DNA of 64,000 nucleotides, taken from the NCBI RefSeq assembly GCF_036884655.1, contig NC_088335.1, positions 47,953,501 to 48,017,500 of the forward strand. The letters run 5' to 3'. Below are positions 1-11,213 of the stretch, piece by piece. The translations under genes and the position numbers were made by a program. The number at the start of each line of letters is the position of its first letter. The stretch's first letter is position 1. Below the pieces are notes generated by a model that was given only the letters and a program-made list of their open reading frames with translations, did no database searches and was not told the origin of the DNA. Source of the stretch: Musa acuminata AAA Group. Lineage: Eukaryota > Streptophyta > Magnoliopsida > Zingiberales > Musaceae.

Positions 1-1
1 A

Positions 2-79
2 AGAGCAGTGACATGGCTGCTGAGGGCTCTTGGTATCTCGTTCCTTGTTCCATTCTTTGTGACTGGAATTGAAGAATGA
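2..79 (+). CDS. possible 3' end of an upstream gene (partial)
   Basis: Frame 2 is open from the left edge and ends at TGA 77-79, giving about 25 residues rich in hydrophobic amino acids (a Leu/Ile/Phe/Val stretch ending in TGIEE), which would suit the end of a membrane protein. Frame 1 is also open for a similar distance, so the frame choice is not secure. I do not recognise the protein; the sequence left of the window is needed. Confidence 0.25.
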   Translation, partial: RAVTWLLRALGISFLVPFFVTGIEE

Positions 80-1089
80 TATGTAGATCTCAAGAATCTC
101 CGGATTAATATACTTGTATGTTCATGTGTGTACTACCAAAACCTTGTAGAATCCAGCTGTCTTGCTTGCTTACTCGGAATACTTTGTCGAGTAGAAAAGT
201 CTTCGTTTAGTTTGAGAATTTTGTCATTGTAGCGTTGAGATCGAAAGCTTTAGATTGTTCAAAGGAGGAGTTCAGCATAGCCATGGTTTGAGGTAACTCG
301 TAAAGTTCTGAGAAGAGCACTCAGTATGGTAGATGGTAATAAGTAATGATTTGGAGGTTGAAAGCAGATTCATCTGCCCACTAAATCATGCGACCTAATA
401 TAGATATTAAATCTAAAACAACAGACAGTTGGTTCTGACAGTAACATATGAGGTGAGTTACAGCATCTGATTTGTTTTATCTCATTGTTTGCCTCTGACA
501 ACATCATATTGTTTCTGATTCAGGTTTAGGAAGAATGGAGAGGCTCGATATGTTTAGATCATTTGACTTTTGAAGCTTGTTTATGGGTTCTGCAGAAGCC
601 ACCATGTGAGGTCGGCATTTGAATGGCTACCATATGAAGTCAGGTTTTCGTCAACTCCTCTTCCTGTGCTCTTTACCTATGATGATCACTTTTCTCAGTT
701 TGCTGTATGGTTCAGTTGACCTAGCGCAAGAAGTTTCGATTCGAAAGCAAGTCATGATTGTGCTCTTTCCAATCTTCAAACACGAGAGGTGTGGGGATAA
801 GAGATGGTGGATAGAAGATGAGAAGGAACTTTGGCATCACCATCATCGGAAGGCAACTTCAGACTACTTTGGATGGAGCAACCTTGGCCATTACATTATC
901 CATAGCCACCCAAATCCAGAAAGCACCGGCAACAACCAGGAACAAAGGTTGGTGCCACTTCCACCACTAACTCTGTAGGCAAATGATGCAAACAGATATC
1001 CATTACAACACCAAACAAGCCAGAAAGGTAACCCAACCAGACCATTTAGTCACTGTAGGATGTCAGAACTACAGGTGCCAAAGAAGTCA
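80..1089. other. intergenic / UTR sequence, no recognised gene
   Basis: Holds short overlapping open frames, the longest about 119 codons at 619-978, with no domain I recognise. It most likely contains the 3' UTR of the gene on the left edge and the downstream flank of the EBF gene on the minus strand. Confidence 0.4.
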
Positions 1090-1887
1090 GAGAGATCATG
1101 CATACACAGGATTTTATTCATTCATTACAGAAAGGTTGCAGATATTACAGTCCTCCCGAATCAGCCTGCAAAAGTAGGATTTGGTGAACAAAAAACAACC
1201 AAACATGGTTGTCATGGCATGCTTTTAGCTATCAGCTGCCGATAACCAAATCCCTTGAATCTCGGGCATCCAAACAGAACTGTGCAAGAAGCAACCAACC
1301 AAAGACCCATACTGAAGAGGAGAATAGACTCAAATGACTCGTTAGGACATGAAGCCCAGACTGGAACAACTCTAAGGACTGACAGACCCGAAACATTTGG
1401 ACACAAGTTCGCCCTGCCGGGCATTGCCAATATAGGATTTGGCTAAAACAAACCATAGAAGCAAGCAATGTATGATGCTTCCCTGATGATACATAACCAT
1501 GACCATATGAAAAACATAGAGCACATATGAGCTAACTAGGCTCATAATTGAGCAACAACTTGACTCAAGGTTAGATATGGTTGTGATCTCACAAACCAAG
1601 GCCAAAATGGGGGATAGCCAGCCAGTTAAAGACTGCCAAACCCCCCAAACAGAGTTTTCCTGTGAAAGGAGAACAATCTGCAAAAAATACAAGATAGGCC
1701 AATGGTCCATGGAAGACAACCAAAATCTTCGAGCAAGGCGAAAGCTTACGGCCAGAGGCACGAGCCAAAAACTAAACAGAAATAGATTGCTGCTGTTCAC
1801 AATCAATCATGGTGCTGGATTTCATGATTGACTAATGATTGGACTACCAAGAGATTCCCCTGACCATTTTTTTGTACTTCAACTCAA
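1090..1887 (-). other. probable long 3' UTR of the EBF gene
   Basis: The sequence between the EBF stop codon and a minus-strand AATAAA hexamer at 1113-1118 has no plausible gene. In mRNA sense it includes two U6 tracts, near 1188-1193 and 1682-1687. Its extent is inferred from the signal only. Confidence 0.45.
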
Positions 1888-4506
1888 CTAGGAAATGATA
1901 TCACACCACCATAGCTTCTCCTCAAGCAACCTCAGCCCATGGGCACTGATCAAGCTGCAGTCCTGAAGATTTAGGCCCACGATGGAAAGCCCCAAGTTTC
2001 CCAAGAATGGCAGACTCTTCAGTGTAACCTGTGAGCAACTTGCAAGAGAGAGGATATGCAAGTTAAGCTGCCTTGCTGATGCCAGGAGTGCCACACCATA
2101 ATCACTTACTGAACAACTTGACAAATCAAGGTCATCAAGCACAGAGCAACTTTCTGTAATTGCCAGAAGGCTTCTATCAGTGATCTTCCTACAACCATGA
2201 AGATTAAGCATCTTCAGACTACTTCCATGTACCTTGATCAGCATAGTTACCAAGTCATCTGTTACGTTAACACAACCGGTCAGATTGATCTCCACAAAGC
2301 CCACCTCAGAACTCTCGATCAGTGGGATGAGCGATTCATCAGTTACCCCAACTTGACCACTCAAATCTATATTCTGTAACTGGGGGCAGATCCTCCCTAC
2401 CACTTGTATGCTAGCACTAGTGACTCCTGGACAGTCTTGGATAGTCAGGGACCTAAGTGACATGCATGACGGCAGTTGTGAAAATTCAAAAGATATGTCT
2501 TTGAGGCCCAAGCATCTCACCAAACTTAGTGACTTCAATTCTGCACTGCGCTTCAAAAGAGCACCAAGGATGCCCATAAGAGTGATATGGTTACAATCCT
2601 CAAGGTGCAAACCCTCAAGTGCCTTTGCTGTTCCAGCAAATGCTATCAAACCAGCATCAGACAGGTAGCAAGATTTGCAAACAAAGAGCTGCTTCAGGAA
2701 GGGGGAACCCTTGGCAATAGCTTGCAAGGCAGTATCAGTAAGCCCATTGCAACAGTTGATACTGATGGACTTCAACTTTTGTAAGCCATGAGTATTTCCC
2801 ATAACCCAAAATCCCTTTTCATTCACATCCTGAAGCTCAGTGAGAGATAGGTCGATTACATTCTTCCCATAGTGTCCAATGACTGCAAGAGCAATATCAC
2901 TGATATTCAAGGTCCGAAGTCTTATCCTTTCCAAGGAAGAAGAGGCTGAAGAAACCAAGCTTGCAATTCCTTTGTCACCAACCTGCAGACAGTCATTTAT
3001 AGTTACAGATTTTAGTTTTGGACAGCAACGACCAATAGCCTGCAGACCTTCATTGCCAATTCTCGAACAAGATTTAATTGACAAAGATGTTAAGTCAGGG
3101 CACTTCTGAGCAACAGCTATCAAGCCCTTGTCTGAAATCAGTGGACACTGGCAGAGGTCAAGCTTTTCCAACAATGGGCATCCATTGGCAATCTCAGATA
3201 GGCCAACATCAGTGACAAAGGGTACCTTCCACATAGATAGAACCCGTAGGGAAGGGCAACCACGAGCAATAGCAGAAAGCCCAACATCAGTAACACGAGT
3301 TGAATTGCTTCCTCGGATGGAAAGCTTGCCTAGCCCACCACGACTACAGGTTCCAAGGGCAATAGAAGCAAGTCTAATATCCGTAGCTTCCTCTGCATCC
3401 AAGCACCTGGTGAGATACCCATTGTTCTCGCTTTCCTGTTCATCGACAATCACATCATTATTCAGGAACAGCGAGGGGTTCTTCACAGATTCATCGCAGG
3501 CCTTATTGCAAGCAGCAAGCTCTGAAGAACGGATGCTGCTAACAAGCATAAGCCAGTGCTTGGAGACACAAGCAGAGTTGCTCCTCTCCTTATCTCCGGG
3601 CAACCGCCTGAGGATCTCAAAGAGGCACTCGTCAGGAAGGGTGTCGATCGATCGGGGCTGTTTCTCTTCGTCTATGACCTTTTCTCCAGCTCTGAAGATA
3701 AGAGGTGCCGTGACCCGATATCTCTTGCAAGGGGGGCCGTAGACATCAGCCTTTTGACCAAGAGAAAGGAGAAGGCTCGAATCAGTGAGATTCGAGTAAA
3801 AAGGGCCAGGGCAGATATCATCGTTGCCTGCAAGACCAAGAAAGGAGGATGATGGTGAGTTCCAAAAGAGGATCTAAATCTGATCTAAGATACAAATACA
3901 ATTATCAAGAAAACGCATAAAAAATCAGCAGGAGATTTAAAGGAAGTACAATCCAGGAGTCGAGCACAACAAGATGCCATCTTGTGCCCTTGATTCCCCA
4001 TTTGTTTCCGAATTTACTTTGAGCAGTACCTTATGTAACTTGTGAAAAATCCCTAAATCTAGACAACACTGAATAGCGAAATCATGGAGATTTGCTCTCC
4101 AAAGCACAACAAGAACCAAAGAGTTCGCAAAAGAGAATCAAAATGAAGCAAAATTTACTGAATATTTAAGGGTTATCGAACAAAAATCGGATCAGAAGTT
4201 GAAATGACAACAAGATGATAGTACCGAATAGCAAAAAAACAGAGAACATATGATCTAATATCTCTTAATCTAATTTAACAAGTCTCGCCTTCAAACAAAG
4301 TCTAAAGTCCTCATAACCAACTATAACTAGCAAAAGGACCCTCTGATCCAGAAAGGGGCTCCTGAAATCCATCATATTAACAGAAAATAGCAAGGATAGA
4401 GTAGATCAAAACGCAAAAGCCATCGACTTCATGTCAATTAAATCACAAATTAACGAACTGAGAGCAGGGAAGAGGGATTACCTCCATATTTGACGAGCGC
4501 CGCCAT
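1888..4506 (-). CDS. EBF1: EIN3-binding F-box protein (EBF1/2 type)
   Basis: F-box adaptor of an SCF ubiquitin ligase that targets EIN3/EIL transcription factors in ethylene signalling (family knowledge). Two coding exons on the minus strand: 4506-4482 and 3827-1888, joined in phase 1, giving 654 residues, close to the usual 630-650. The tiny first exon encodes MAALVKYG and continues as GNDD in exon 2, the familiar EBF start. The F-box begins near residue 72 (LPDECLFEILRRL), followed by a continuous array of cysteine-containing leucine-rich repeats to the C-terminus. The donor is GTAATC and the acceptor TTGCAG. A candidate AATAAA signal on the minus strand (1113-1118) would give a 3' UTR of about 780 nt, long as in other EBF genes. 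A CT-rich microsatellite lies upstream. EBF1 versus EBF2 cannot be decided from sequence alone. Confidence 0.93.
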
Positions 4507-4732
4507 GAGCACAAACGGAGGAGGAGCAACCCCGGAGATCCGGATCCGACCACCAGGAACAGCAACGTGTAGCTGATCAAGGAGAAAAAATGCACCACTG
4601 GAACGTTAAAGACCTCGGGGAGCATCACAAAATCCCATACAGGTTCGATCGATAGACACAGGCGACGGAGGGGAATCCCCAACTGGAGTTGGATTGCGGA
4701 AGCCGGGCGTCGGCTCAACATAATAAAAGAAG

Positions 4733-4765
4733 GGAGAGAGAGAGAGAGACCGAGAGAGAGGATAA
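4733..4765. repeat. GA/CT microsatellite upstream of EBF
   Basis: An imperfect GA tract on the plus strand, which reads as CT in the sense of the EBF gene. It lies about 230 bp upstream of the EBF start codon and probably falls in the 5' UTR or core promoter. Confidence 0.8.
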
Positions 4766-4929
4766 GAGACGGAACGAATTTTCAGTTTTGCCCTTTGAAT
4801 GCATTGCACCTTCCCATCCTCGGAGCGAAGTTGCCGCCACGGAGAGTGTGGGCGGCAAACATCAACACAAATCTTGATGCTGGGCCTAAACGGATACGAT
4901 TCCTTCTCTTCTCTAACACGAGGCACCAA

Positions 4930-6697
4930 AAATAAAATGAATTATTAAAAATATTCCAGCTTTTAAAAGAAAAGAAAAATCATTTTATCCGATATGGATT
5001 AGACGATTTAAACGAATCTTTGTCCATAATTTAAAATAGATGGACCAGTCGATTGGATAAAATATTATATATCATAGTAACAATTTAAAATATATCATAA
5101 TAATATTATATAATAAAATTAAATAAGGAACGGTACTTAAAAGAATATGGTAATAAGTGACAAAGCAACATAAAATTAAATACATAAATCATATACAAAT
5201 ATATTGACTAGTTTAATTGATAAAGATTTTAAAGAATTATTGTAATGTCATAGTTTAATTTACAACGTTTCCCCTTTTGTAAAAAATATAATAAATTTTT
5301 GAAAAAAATTATGTTAAGACATTTTGGATCCAAAAAATGTTTCGTTGATAGTATTTTTTAAAAAAATAATTATTCTACCCCTATCGACCGATCATCACCC
5401 ATCAATCGCTCTACCTTCTAATTATCTACTCCTTTGGTCATTTATCGAATCTCGTTAATGACTCATTTGGCTCATCGATCGTATCTACGAGACCCGTGTG
5501 ATTCAATGAGGATATAAGCGGAGTAATAGAAGCATCTCAAAGAGAAGAGACGATAGTAATTCTGATAAAGACATAAGTTAAATAGTCATTCCATCTTGCC
5601 AAATAGGTTATCTATAATTTTTTTAAAAGTTGAGAAGCTCTGCAGAAAATTTTCAAATTTAAAATAATTTTTGAATAATTCTTTTAGTATTTATATATCT
5701 CAAATAATATAATTAGTGAACTAATGTATAACGTATAAGGAAAAACATAAAACAAATGCAGCCTAGTAAATAATCTATAATGTATAGGAAGAAATTAAGA
5801 GTATTCCTAAAATTGACATTTAATTAAAGTACAAGAACGCTTGATCATCCAGTACAATAATCAACACTAATTCACATGAAGGGCATATTTATGAAGGGGT
5901 GTGACCCAATATAACAGTGTTGTTAACACGTGTCACTCTTAATCCAAGTTATCAACCTTGGGATATATATATATATATTGTTGGTACAGCGTATGGTGCA
6001 TGGGCAGGGAAGGGAGGATGGACAACGGACATGCATGCATCTGCCCTTGTCGAATGGAACATGCATCTGGCTGTCACCGTCACAGCATAAAAAATAGAAA
6101 CGTACTCAATTCGACAAGCATTGCATTCACGCTGAGTCAAGCTTACATAAGTTGACGTAAATATGACCCATAAGCTCACAAGCAATCCTAACAATAACGA
6201 TGATAATAAAGTCTTAGTTGACACCTTTGATTTAAGAAAAAATATGTTTTAGCATTAACCTAAGACGATTAAAGAAGATAAAAACAACATGCGTTCATTG
6301 ATTAAAACGGCTAGAAAACATAATGTAAAGAAAGTTATGTTAAATACAATATTAATAGGAAAAGAGCCAATAATTAATTTTTTAACGCTTTTAAATGTAA
6401 TACATGTTATTTAGTCTATGACGGATGTGATCTTTTGCTAGCTGTTGATAAATTAGGGCCCAGAAAAGGCCCAACTCATACTGGCTTTGTTAGAGTGCGC
6501 GGCCCATTTGTGCTTGATCAGTGCCACGGTCCATGTCATGCTCCGCCCGGTGGGCGCTGACGGCACCACCGACTACAGCCGAGATGAGAGTCTTACTCCT
6601 TCCAAGTGCCGACGACAATGACATTACAGCGAGTCCACAAACAGTCGATGTCTTATTCTCCTGTAGTAGGAAACAACACAAGCACAACATACGGCGG
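4930..6697. other. AT-rich intergenic region
   Basis: AT-rich spacer between the EBF promoter side and the 3' side of the small heat-shock gene. It contains short poly-A/T runs and a short TA repeat near 5963-5979. No coding region or complete mobile element was recognised. Confidence 0.5.
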
Positions 6698-7464
6698 CTA
6701 GTTGATTTCGATCTCCCTTGCGTTGCTCTTCTTCTCCTCCGACCTGGGTATGTAGATGCGCAGGATCCCGTCCCTCAGCTCCGCCCTAATCTCGTCCGCC
6801 TTGGCGTCTTCCGGCAGCAGTAAGGTGGCGTTGATGTACCCGTACCTCCTCGTGTGCCAGCCGCCGTCCCCCTCGTCCTCCGTCGTCGATGACGACGACT
6901 CGTCCCCTGCGTCCTCGTCCTCGGACTCCCCGGTTATCACCAGCATCCCCTCTTCCACCGTGACTCGCAGGTCTTCCTTTCTCAGGCCTGGCACCTCGTA
7001 CCGCAGCTTGTAGCACTTGTCGTCCTCCTTCAGCCGGCCGAGCAGGCGAGATGGCGACAACCTCTCCAACAGCCCGTTCAGGTTCTCCGACACCTGCAGG
7101 AGCGCATTCCCGAACCCTGACGAAAACAGAGAAACCAGGTCGGCACAGGTGGAGTCAGCCGTAGTGGATTCTTTGGTCATCACTGCGTACCATCGTTGAG
7201 GTGGAAGGGACTGAGGTCCCAGGGATTCCTCCATGAGAGCCGACGGCTGCGGCGTCCCCGAGCAGGGGAAGGTGCACGAGTCACCGCCACCTGATCACTT
7301 CTGTCTTCCGGAGAAGAGTCGGCAGCAGCGTCTCCGGAAGAAGAGTAAGGGAAGGAAGGCGCCGCCGCGAGTCCTCTTAAGCGTGCGGCTCCCCCAGTGT
7401 GCAGCAACGAGAAGGAGCGGCTTCGGAGAGCGTTGCTGAGGCAAGCACGAGCTAGAGCCATCAC
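6698..7464 (-). CDS. organellar small heat-shock protein (Hsp20 family, 26.5 kDa mitochondrial-like)
   Basis: ATP-independent chaperone that holds unfolding proteins under heat stress (family knowledge). Two exons on the minus strand, 7464-7191 and 7116-6698, with a 74-bp intron (GTACGC...GTCAG) give 230 residues. The N-terminus (MMALARACLSNALRSRSFS) is rich in Arg/Ser/Ala and lacks acidic residues, as expected of a mitochondrial transit peptide. A basic RGRRSRR-WRN segment precedes the junction, as in the Arabidopsis 26.5-kDa mitochondrial form. The alpha-crystallin domain runs from about residue 125 (YKLRYEVPGL) to the C-terminal block with LRDGILRIYIPR. An acidic/serine insert splits the domain near residues 154-170. 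A longer frame (start at 7234) that reads through the intron is a competing but poorer model, because it lacks the transit peptide. Mitochondrial rather than plastid targeting is inference. Confidence 0.88.
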
Positions 7465-7574
7465 AGACGAGGATCAAACTATGGGAATCAAGGAGAAACG
7501 TCGGAATTAAATATGGTGGGTTGGCTGCTGAGAGAAGAAGAATGGAGGAGTCCAAAACCTTCGAGCACGGTCAC

Positions 7575-7595
7575 GAGAGAGAGAGAGAGAGAGAG
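7575..7595. repeat. GA/CT microsatellite upstream of the small heat-shock gene
   Basis: A (GA)n run about 110 bp upstream of the start codon at 7464, reading CT in the sense of the gene. Probably 5' UTR or promoter. Confidence 0.8.
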
Positions 7596-7628
7596 GAAGC
7601 ACGTAGAGTGTTCTGGAGGGAAGCGCAG

Positions 7629-8130
7629 GTGACGCCACGTTCTTGGCTTAGGCAATACGCGCGTCAACACTGAGCTGCATCTCAGCGGTTGGATTGACTG
7701 GGAATTCCAAGTGGCTACTGCTGCTAATGTTGTGATGAGGCGAATTTGATTTACCATTATCTTTTATGGAATATACGGTTTCTATGAATTTATGATAATT
7801 ATATATCTTACGTTCAAATTTTAATTAATGAATATAAAATTTATGAAACTAAGAGTCATTTGATAAAATTATAATTCAAAAGATGATTGAACATTTAGGA
7901 ACAAAATTTTCTATAAATTGGTAAAAAAAAGGTCAAATTATGTTGACAATTATAAAAGTAAATTACTAGAACAAATTCTTTAACCTAATTATAAATTATT
8001 TCAAGAGGTAAGAAAATAACGATATATCAAATGAAATTGATGATTTTTTTCACAAAGGCAAAAGTCAACTATTATCAGCCTCAAATAGGGATAAAGACTA
8101 ATTTTTAGGAATCTAAAAAATGGATGACCT
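7629..8130. repeat. tandem duplication, copy A (adjacent to the heat-shock promoter)
   Basis: About 500 bp that recurs at 8188-8997 in the same orientation. The match starts at GTGACGCCACGTTCTTGGC in both copies and ends near GGATGACCT in both. Divergence by point changes is visible throughout. Confidence 0.85.
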
Positions 8131-8187
8131 TGAGCATCGTAGGGGTCTGATGCGAATTGGACACATAGGTGATTGACTTTAGGTCAA

Positions 8188-8997
8188 GTGACGCCACGTT
8201 CTTGGCTTAGGCAATACGCGCGTCAACAGTGAGCTGCATCTCAGCGGTGGGATTGCCTGCGAATTCTTTGTGGCTACTGCTGCTAATGGTTTGCTCCGTT
8301 TTGTGATGAGGCGAATATGATTTACCATTATCTTTTATGAGATGTCCTCACAATATATGCGTATGCAAAGGATGATACGAAGGATCCGTAAAATAATAAG
8401 TTGATTAGTTTAAAAATGAGTGACGGACAAGTCCCGATATCTCACGAAGAAATGATGTCTCACGAAGAAAGAAGTTTTACAAGTAATTCAACGAGCATCT
8501 TGAGTGCAAGAGAGAAAAAATAAATAAATAAATAAAGATTTTAGAAGATTAAATGAATAGTTATAAGTCAGTAAATAATTATTTATCGGGTGTCGAGAGC
8601 GAAGGTAAGTTATCGTCAAGTTAACTTGAGAGAAGACTAAATATATAAAATAATTTTGAATATATGATTTCTATAAATTTACAATAATTATATATCTTAT
8701 GTTTAAATTGTAATTAATGAATATAAAATTCATGAAACTAAGAGTCATTTGATAAAATTATAATTCAAAAGATGATTGAACATTTAGTAATAAATTTTTC
8801 TATAAATTGATAAAAAAAGGTCACATTATGTTGACAATTATAAAAGGAAATTACTAGAATAAATTTTTAACCTAATTATAAATTATTTCAAGAGGTAAGA
8901 ACGTAACGACATACCAAATGAAAGTTGATGATTTTTTTCACAAAGGCAAAAGTTAAATATTATTAGCCTAATTAAAAATCTAAAAATCGGATGACCT
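8188..8997. repeat. tandem duplication, copy B, with about 310 bp extra sequence
   Basis: Second copy of 7629-8130. The match is interrupted near 8340-8659 by about 310 bp absent from copy A. Within the extra DNA are the phrase TCTCACGAAGAAA repeated 18 bp apart and an (AAAT)n tract. The extra DNA is either an insertion into copy B or a deletion from copy A. Confidence 0.8.
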
Positions 8998-10617
8998 AAC
9001 AAAAATTAAAAATTAAAATCAATTCCTTTATAGTTAAAAATAATTAATAAATTATTTTGGTGATAAAATTAAAAGAACTGAGTGTACTTAGAAACCATAT
9101 TTTTTATCTAGTGTGTTCCACAATAGTGACAAAATGGAGTGGGTAGAGAACATCAATTTCAATCAATGCTTCCATAGCCTACCTTAAGTAATAAATGTTA
9201 AGACTAATTAATTTTGTGGTGGGACTCAAGCTGTCAAGGATAAATAAAATTATATTTGGCTTTGACAACACCAACCCAAAGGCAATCATTCTTAAAAAAA
9301 AAAATAATCTAAAACTCTTGTAAGTCAGGGGATAAATTTTTATAAAATATCCAAACCCCCTGCATTCATCAAGAAAATAGAGAGACCCTTAGAGTTACAA
9401 CCTTTTTTTTCCAAGAAAATTTTTATTCTTTTAATATAATATGATTGTTGTGAAAGGAATGATTTTATTTATTAAGATAATTCACATTTGTACATATTTA
9501 AATAAGAAATTTCTCTTCATCTTTAGCTTAAATCATTCACATATATCTTGGTGATTGATCCACGAATCATAAATTAATTGAAGATTTCAGTACGTAAGGA
9601 ATACAAAATTATCATTCTATATATGCCTCTATCATTTTTTATTTTAGTGAATTACTATTTATGATATTTATGTACCAGATAAGTTATGAATACTCCGAAT
9701 TTTTGTTGAAGGATCGAACACTCTGAGCTACTGTTCATGACCACTACGAGGAAATCTTTTACGAAGAAGATATATTAGCTATATTTATATATCTTGAGAC
9801 ATTTGAAAAAATAATATCTTGTTGAAAGATTCTATACATATGATGTTGTTTCTCAACGTATTTCTTTAGAGAAAGGCTCCATTTTTTTTTTCTTTTCGGA
9901 TGATAAATATTTCTCAAAACTAACAAAAAAAAAAAAATACAACTTGAGCAATGAATTGATAACTCAAATAAAAACTCTAGAAGAAATAGGATCACTTAGC
10001 CATGCTTCATAGTTGAAAAAATTGGCACCATGCAAGTACATGCCACTCGTCAAAAAAAATAATGAAGAGTTAGACTGAAATGAACACTTAATTTAAAATT
10101 GTTTTTGAAAATGAAATGAAACTCAAATATAATTAAGTATGCAAAACACTATATTGTTTCTGTCTTTCTTTCTTAATCACGTCCTTCTAATTCATTGGTC
10201 AATTTGTATGATCATTCAGTAATTTCTTTTTTTTCAGTTTTTTTCAGCTATTATCTTTTTAAAATTCCGTAAGCTTCATTCTCACTGCATAAAATACATA
10301 AAATTACATGAAAAAGAATCTTTTGTTACAATAGAACTAAAAGTGATTTGGACCATCTTTTATATAATTTTGATAGACGGATTTTAGCTACCAACTTTCA
10401 TTGGGTCTCTGCACCTATTCTTCTAAATTCTAGTTTTATAAACCTTTGTTTTCTTTTCTTTTAACAAAGTGATAAGGTACTTTGAAATAAATAATTATTT
10501 CGATGGAACCTTCTATCGGGAATTAATCGTTGATACACGAAACAAACCATTAATGTCTTTTAATTACTAGATTATCTTTCAAGTGCACTAATAAATTTTG
10601 CGATGATAAAGAATTTA
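8998..10617. other. AT-rich intergenic region
   Basis: No gene recognised. A 78-codon minus-strand frame near 9759-9995 is low-complexity Phe/Leu/Lys-rich and is probably chance in AT-rich DNA. Confidence 0.5.
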
Positions 10618-10687
10618 TTTCTAATAGTTGAATGGTAAAATTTCTCTCGGCCAAGGAGAAGATGTGGACTCGATTCCTGCTATTTTC
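10618..10687 (+). pseudogene. trnG-GCC: degenerate plastid-type tRNA-Gly (GCC) in nuclear DNA
   Basis: The 70 bp follow the plastid trnG-GCC pattern through the D arm (GAATGGTAAAATTTCTC), the anticodon arm with GCC kept (GGCCAAGGAGAAGA) and the T arm (ACTCGATTCCTGC). The acceptor stem no longer pairs: the 5' end reads TTTCTAAT and the 3' end CTATTTTC. This is a nuclear plastid DNA fragment rather than a working tRNA gene. Recognition is from memory of the plastid gene. Confidence 0.72.
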
Positions 10688-11063
10688 TCGATATATTGCA
10701 AGGGGTCATTGAAGCTAGACAAAAAAATAAGTATTGGCCTGACTAGTATTTAACTTGGACAAGGTCGGGGAATAAGCCTTTTGTATAAAATTAAAGGTAA
10801 TGAAATTATCCATGAAGCTAACAAACGAAGCCTTAAACTAGTCGTTGCTTGTAAAGTATAGAAAGAGATCAAATTCGAATTCGAACCAGTAAATAAGCTA
10901 GATAAAGAGAAAAAGTAAATGACGAGAGATATATCTAGATGTAATGCTGATTTAGAAAGATTTAACTCTTACATAATTAATAAAAAAGGGAATATTATTA
11001 CATATGCAATAACACCAATTACGAGAGACCCATCGATCCACATATGATATATGAATTATCTTA

Positions 11064-11213
11064 TGATAAACCAAAGTCATCGTCCCCCTTATGCCTTGGG
11101 CGACACCCGTGCTATGATGATCGGGACAAAGGGTCGTGATCCCATGAGGGTGAGCTAACCCCAAAAACCCGTTCTCAGTTTGGATTGCAAGCTACAATTC
11201 ACCCGCATGAAGT
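11064..11213 (+). pseudogene. rrn16: fragment of plastid 16S rRNA gene in nuclear DNA
   Basis: About 150 bp match the late part of the plastid 16S rRNA. Recognisable blocks are CTTATGCC-TGGGCGACAC, GGGACAAAGGGTCG, GAGGGTGAGCTAACCCCAAA and CCGCATGAAG. Many of the differences from the plastid sequence are C-to-T or G-to-A changes, the usual decay of methylated nuclear copies of organelle DNA. The rest of the rRNA is absent. With the nearby trnG piece it points to an old, fragmented plastid insertion. Confidence 0.82.

Noticed and set aside
3128..3742. 204-codon open frame on the plus strand
   Set aside because: It lies wholly antisense to the EBF leucine-rich repeat exon and matches nothing; a shadow frame.
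7233..7439. Plus-strand open frame over the heat-shock first exon
   Set aside because: Antisense to the transit-peptide exon in GC-rich DNA; no independent support.
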